DNA of 64,000 bases, from contig JBBKWF010000019.1 in NCBI GenBank assembly GCA_037968815.1, forward strand, positions 1 to 64,000. Reading direction: 5' to 3'. Under the pieces are notes generated by a model, which did not search any database, was not told the DNA's origin, and worked only from the letters and a program-made list of their open reading frames with translations. Positions 60,298-64,000 of the stretch are shown piece after piece. The DNA is from Pseudopedobacter sp037968815 (lineage in GTDB: Bacteria; Bacteroidota; Bacteroidia; Sphingobacteriales; Sphingobacteriaceae). Positions within the stretch are counted from its first letter, which is position 1; each line of letters opens with the position of its first letter. A program made the translations under genes and the position numbers.

Positions 60298-60792
60298 ATG
60301 CCTTCTTTTGATATTGTTAGCAAATTAGATGCTCAAACCTTAGATAACGCCGTTAATAACGCTAAAAAAGAAATTTTAAATCGTTATGATTTTAATACTT
60401 CTAAAAGTACGGTTGACCTAGAAAAAAAGACAAACGTATTAACTATCGTAACTGAAGACGACATGCGTTTGAAAGCGATTACTGATGCTATTATCTCAAG
60501 GTTTGTAAAACAAGGTTTAGATCCTAAAGCATTAGATTTTGAGAAGCCTTTTATATCTGTTAGCGGAAACATGATTAAAAAAGATATTGTGGTTAAAGAA
60601 GGTATTGATAAGGAAACTGCAAAAAAAGTAGTGAAGAAAATTAAAGATTCTGGCTTAAAAGTGCAGGCATCTATCATGGAAGACCAAGTTCGAGTAACAG
60701 GAAAAAAACTGGATGATTTACAAGCGGTGATTGCTGTGTGTAGAAGCGAAGATTTTGGTCAGCCTTTGCAGTATATTAATATGAGGAGCTAG
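60298..60792 (+). CDS. YajQ family nucleotide-binding protein
   Basis: A 164-residue YajQ protein. The opening MPSFDIVSKLDAQTLDNAVN and NRYDFNTSKSTVDLEKK are the family signature, and the C-terminal SIMEDQVRVTGKKLDDLQAV, then FGQPLQYINMR, completes the two-repeat fold of RNA-binding type. In Xanthomonas and Pseudomonas relatives bind cyclic di-GMP and affect transcription; in E. coli the homologue binds nucleic acid or nucleotides. Which holds here is not known. It diverges from the lysine-rich protein gene across 58 bp, so the two promoters overlap. Confidence 0.96.
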   Translation: MPSFDIVSKLDAQTLDNAVNNAKKEILNRYDFNTSKSTVDLEKKTNVLTIVTEDDMRLKAITDAIISRFVKQGLDPKALDFEKPFISVSGNMIKKDIVVKEGIDKETAKKVVKKIKDSGLKVQASIMEDQVRVTGKKLDDLQAVIAVCRSEDFGQPLQYINMRS

Positions 60793-60921
60793 TTTTTTTA
60801 GGTAATTGGTTTTTTTTGTTTGTTAGGTGATTATTTTTTTGGATAGCTAAGTGATAAGGTCCCTGGTTTGTCGGTGATTTATATTTTAAAAAAATCTATT
60901 CAATCCTTCTCTCATTCAATA

Positions 60922-62133
60922 TTAACCTTTCAGTAATTTCTTGTAAAATACAGCACCAATAGCTATTCCTGCAATTCCTTCTATAATAAGTGTTTGTTTA
61001 GTGCCAATTATGGGTTCTAGATAACCAACTAATAAACTGCCCAAAGGCAACATCCCAAATAATGCCATTGCTACAAAGCTGATCATTCTGCCTCTGTATT
61101 GCGGGTCACTTTCCCCTTGGATAATAGTAATAACTGTGGATGATTGCATAATGGCACTAAATCCGCTAATCATCATAAAAAATAAAGCGATATATAGATT
61201 GCTTGAAAAAGCAAAGCAAATTAAACTAATACCCAAAATAACTGAATTGGCTAACAAAATTCTTCTAAAATTTGCACTGTTAATTTGAGAAGCAAGGTAA
61301 AAAGCACCTGCAAAAGCCCCTACCCCTACGGCTGTATTTAACCAACCAAATAAAGAAGCACCACCTTTAAAAATATCTTTTGCATAAACAGGTAAAAGCG
61401 TAATATAAGGTAGCACCAATAAACTGGATAATGCTGCAATAATTAAAGGGTATGCTATTTCTGGATGCTGTAAAAGATAGCTCCAACCTTCTTTAAACTT
61501 TGGATTCGAGACAGTTTTATTTCTTAAACTTTGATTTTTATACTGAGGTAAATGCATGGCCATAATGGCTATTATAACCGCTATAAAACTAATTGAATTA
61601 GCTAAAAAGCAATAATCGGCTCCAAATTTTGCCAATACAAAACCCGCCATGGCTGGTCCAGCTAATCTGGCGAGATTATTTAAAGTAGAATTTAAAGCAA
61701 CAGCATTCGACAGGTCTTCCCGATCGTCGATAATATCGTTAATCATCGACTGCCTAACCGGAATATCATAAGCATTAACTATCCCTAAAAAAACACTCAG
61801 CGAAAGTATAATAGTGATATTGTAATTACCCATAAAAGCAAAAGCCGTTAATGTAACAGCCTGTAAGGCTGATAAAACTTGGGTAATCATTAATACTTTA
61901 TATTTATTGTATTTGTCGGCGATAATGCCTCCACGAATAGAAAAAACAAAGGAGGGAAACTGCTCTGCAAAAGCGGCAACACCAACCATGAAAACGCTAT
62001 CAGTAATGGTGTAAACTAACCATATTACAGCAGTGCGTTGCATCCACATTCCTACCCTTGAAATCAGTTGACCCGAAAAAAATAAGGTGAAATTACGATT
62101 GGAAAATGACCTGAAAGCACTTTTAAATTGCAT
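60922..62133 (-). CDS. Major facilitator superfamily exporter
   Basis: A 403-residue, twelve-span MFS protein. The N-terminus RSFSNRNFTLFFSGQLISRVG and MQRTAVIWLVYTITDS are typical of the EntS/DUF894-like branch of exporters. Loop 2-3 has GIIADKYNKYKVLMITQ (a G-x-x-x-D-R/K-like motif A), and NDIIDDREDLSNAVALNST follows near 133-151. Members often export siderophores, macrolides or other small molecules; the substrate is not readable. It stands alone and converges with yajQ across 129 bp with no clear terminator. Start is ATG. Confidence 0.9.
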   Translation of the reverse strand: MQFKSAFRSFSNRNFTLFFSGQLISRVGMWMQRTAVIWLVYTITDSVFMVGVAAFAEQFPSFVFSIRGGIIADKYNKYKVLMITQVLSALQAVTLTAFAFMGNYNITIILSLSVFLGIVNAYDIPVRQSMINDIIDDREDLSNAVALNSTLNNLARLAGPAMAGFVLAKFGADYCFLANSISFIAVIIAIMAMHLPQYKNQSLRNKTVSNPKFKEGWSYLLQHPEIAYPLIIAALSSLLVLPYITLLPVYAKDIFKGGASLFGWLNTAVGVGAFAGAFYLASQINSANFRRILLANSVILGISLICFAFSSNLYIALFFMMISGFSAIMQSSTVITIIQGESDPQYRGRMISFVAMALFGMLPLGSLLVGYLEPIIGTKQTLIIEGIAGIAIGAVFYKKLLKG

Positions 62134-62373
62134 TTTTTAAATTATGCTATAAAGTTAATAGTAATAAATTCTTAAAGGTTTGTAAGTAATGTAAAAATCT
62201 ATCTTACATATCACTTTAGCCTCGTATTTGACTTTAATAAGATATAGTGATACAAAGTTTAAAACATAAAATTGATGTTGAGCTTTACTAAAAAAGTGTA
62301 AAGGTATTATCACATTCTCAAAAAAATGGATATGAATAAAAGATTTTTATTACCTTATTAGAAAGACGATTTT

Positions 62374-63306
62374 ATGCATAAATTAAAATACTTCATATTA
62401 TTCACTATAGTGATTTTATCGGCCTGTAAAGGAACTGATGTTTTAGATGATCAAATAGTAAGCCCTATATTTCAATTAGATAAAACCAATTTAGAACTCA
62501 GAATAAACGAGAGTGCTACTGTAAGTGCTAAATACTTTGACCAATATGGAGTAGAAAAAACAGTTCCATTTACTTGGCAAAGTACACAACCACAAAATGT
62601 AAGTGTAGACGCAAATGGAAAAGTAACTGCTTTACAAGCTGGAAGTGCACAAATATACCCTAAGTACGAAAATATTACTGGTGATGCTGTAAATGTAACC
62701 GTTGTTACAAACGATAATGCGGTTGCAAAAGTGACTATCAGCTCAACAAAAACAAATTTAGCTATAAATGAGGATGTTACACTTTCGCTTTTAGCTATAA
62801 ATATTAATCAGCAAATAGTAAACGGCACAACTACAGAGTGGTTTTCTGAAAATGAATCAATTTTAGAAGTGGATGCCATGGGTAAAGTAACTGCCCTTGC
62901 AAATGGAATAGCAAGTATTCATGCTAAAGTTGATGGTGTAAAAAGTAATAGCATCAGTTTTACCGTAGGTTCTTCTAGTGATTTAACGGGGCAATTTACT
63001 TCTTCTGGAGGTTACAGTTCGTCAGGAACCGCTACTATGAAAAATGAAAATGGGGAAATTATTTTAGAGCTTGGAAGTGATTTTGAAACCAGTTTTGCAC
63101 TTGGGACGTTTGTTTATTTAGCTAATTCAACCAATGGTGCAACAGTTAGAGCTAATGGCTTAGAGTTAGGTGAGGTTAAAACAAACGGTGCAAAAACCTT
63201 TAATGTAACTCAAATTAAGGCAAGCACAACCTTAACAGAATATAAATATGTGATTATTCTTTGTAAACCAGCTAGTGTAACCTTTGGTTTTGCCGAATTA
63301 AAATAA
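62374..63306 (+). CDS. Surface lipoprotein with two Big2 (Ig-like) domains
   Basis: A 310-residue lipoprotein. The signal peptide ends in LSAC with Cys18 the lipidated residue. Two bacterial Ig-like (Big2) repeats follow, the first about 35-108 (LDKTNLELRINESATVSAKY, VSVDANGKVTALQAGSAQIY) and the second about 118-198 (SSTKTNLAINEDVTLSLLAI, LEVDAMGKVTALANGIASIH). The last 110 residues are Ser/Gly/Thr-rich and beta-like, with no recognised domain. Big2 proteins act in adhesion or surface structures. A beta-barrel gene starts 6 bp on, so the two probably form one unit. Confidence 0.88.
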   Translation: MHKLKYFILFTIVILSACKGTDVLDDQIVSPIFQLDKTNLELRINESATVSAKYFDQYGVEKTVPFTWQSTQPQNVSVDANGKVTALQAGSAQIYPKYENITGDAVNVTVVTNDNAVAKVTISSTKTNLAINEDVTLSLLAININQQIVNGTTTEWFSENESILEVDAMGKVTALANGIASIHAKVDGVKSNSISFTVGSSSDLTGQFTSSGGYSSSGTATMKNENGEIILELGSDFETSFALGTFVYLANSTNGATVRANGLELGEVKTNGAKTFNVTQIKASTTLTEYKYVIILCKPASVTFGFAELK

Positions 63307-63312
63307 TATAAC

Positions 63313-64000
63313 GTGAAAATAATAAAACTACTATTGATAATTTCCTTTTTACAAACCTCTGTTTTTGGGCAAGGTTGGGTTAAAGAAAAAGGTAAAGGCT
63401 ACTTAAAACTGGCTCAAAATATTGTAAGTTCTGATAAATATTATGCGCCTAATGGTAATACCGTGGATATTACTACTATTAGCCAATTTGGAACTTCTGT
63501 TTATGGCGAATATGGTTTTTCAAAGAGTATAACCGGATTAATCAACTTTCCGTTTTATATAAAGCAGACTATAAATGATGTAAAATTTAGGCAAAGCGGT
63601 AGAACAATTCCTGGAGATGAATTTGGAGGAGTTGGCGATGCCGAACTTGGTCTTAAATATGGCTTTTTGCAAAATAAACTAATTGTTTTAAGTACTAGCT
63701 TAATTTTGGGCTTACCACTAGGACAAACTGGAAAAGGAGAAAGCGGAATTTTGCAAACTGGCGACGGAGAGTTTAACCAACAAATACGGGTTGATGCTAG
63801 TCATTCTTTTTATCCAAAACCCATATATGTTTCTGCGTACTCAGGATTTAATAACCGTACAAAGGGGTTTTCTGATGAAATCCGTTACGGATTTGAAGTT
63901 GGGTTTCCTTTTAAAAAGTTTATCCCAATTATTAAAGTAAACGGCCTAGCTCCACTAAAAAATGGAAAAGCAATTACATCACAAGGAAGTTTATTTGCCA
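63313..64000 (+). CDS. Outer-membrane beta-barrel protein, N-terminal part (runs off window)
   Basis: The frame opens with GTG at 63313, six bases after the lipoprotein stop, and is still open at the window end (229 codons). The signal peptide is KIIKLLLIISFLQTSVFGQ. The mature part starts GWVKEKGKGYLKLAQNIVSS and alternates polar and hydrophobic residues in beta strands, with YGEYGFSKSITGLINFPFYI and VGDAELGLKYGFLQNK, as in transporter-like barrels of the phenol-degradation MetA type or related DUF families. The family is not certain. It is likely an outer-membrane partner of the Big2 lipoprotein. The 3' end is missing. Confidence 0.75.
   Translation, partial: MKIIKLLLIISFLQTSVFGQGWVKEKGKGYLKLAQNIVSSDKYYAPNGNTVDITTISQFGTSVYGEYGFSKSITGLINFPFYIKQTINDVKFRQSGRTIPGDEFGGVGDAELGLKYGFLQNKLIVLSTSLILGLPLGQTGKGESGILQTGDGEFNQQIRVDASHSFYPKPIYVSAYSGFNNRTKGFSDEIRYGFEVGFPFKKFIPIIKVNGLAPLKNGKAITSQGSLFA

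Noticed and set aside
1..64000. CRISPR array, tRNA or rRNA genes, prophage or conjugative genes
   Set aside because: No regular spaced repeats, no cloverleaf-like or ribosomal RNA sequence and no phage or transfer gene were recognised in any gap, though short tRNA genes could be missed by eye.

Overview
The window looks like a chromosomal stretch of an AT-rich member of the Bacteroidota, most likely a Sphingobacteriaceae relative of Pedobacter. The evidence is the gene families (81-residue conserved Sphingobacteria protein, DUF4397 lipoprotein, Nramp-UspA fusion, futalosine menaquinone genes) and repeated Bacteroidota-type -7 boxes (TAnnTTTG) placed just upstream of genes. Almost all of it is core genome. 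The only mobile DNA seen is the end of an IS3-type insertion sequence at the left edge. No tRNA, rRNA or CRISPR array was recognised. The genus is inference.

Layout. 1-5 kb: IS end, CobC-like phosphatase, a lone CrtA-like monooxygenase, membrane proteins including MarC, and a Tat-type SGNH hydrolase. 5-10 kb: DUF4397 lipoprotein, BadF-type sugar kinase, CobW-type GTPase, and a two-gene unit of a CheY-like regulator and a sugar transferase carrying a degenerate receiver domain. 10-20 kb: yidC-pyrG, riboflavin synthase, a GAF histidine kinase, and mutS followed by an NlpC/P60 lipoprotein. 20-30 kb: galK with a wrecked galT remnant behind it, AraC regulator, citrate synthase, Nramp-UspA metal transporter with a DtxR/MntR-like operator, Lrp and LacI regulators, pabB. 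30-37 kb: UspA, a cytosolic YkfC-like peptidase, DUF4256, a thioesterase, hsp20 with a switch-like 5' leader, the radical SAM/DUF4130 DNA-metabolism pair, and a YiaK-type dehydrogenase. 37-46 kb: sigma-54 activator facing a hybrid kinase with HPt domain, topoisomerase III, and a second hybrid kinase. 46-52 kb: FUSC transporter, DEAD-box helicase, PAP2 phosphatase, cold-shock protein with a long structured leader, FAD oxidoreductase. 52-64 kb: mqnE-phosphatase-mqnA, a trans-sulfuration enzyme, a lysine-rich histone-like protein followed by ppk1-ppx, YajQ, an MFS exporter, a Big2 lipoprotein, and an outer-membrane barrel gene running off the right edge.

Points most worth a second look: (1) the hsp20 leader, where a strong AGGAGG ribosome site (rare in this phylum) can be masked by a perfect 9-bp complement or freed by a competing hairpin, a candidate RNA thermometer; (2) the translationally coupled radical SAM/DUF4130 pair, a DNA-repair-like system of unknown chemistry with no uracil-DNA glycosylase partner visible here; (3) the lysine-rich histone-like gene beside polyphosphate kinase and exopolyphosphatase; (4) galK retained next to a galT fragment with a nonsense codon and a deletion; (5) a histidine phosphatase set tightly between two menaquinone genes; (6) the receiver-like domain fused to a sugar transferase and paired with a CheY-like protein.

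All calls come from reading translations and DNA motifs by eye. No database search or RNA folding was run, so domain names rest on recognised motifs and remembered family patterns, and promoter, operator and RNA-structure entries are predictions.
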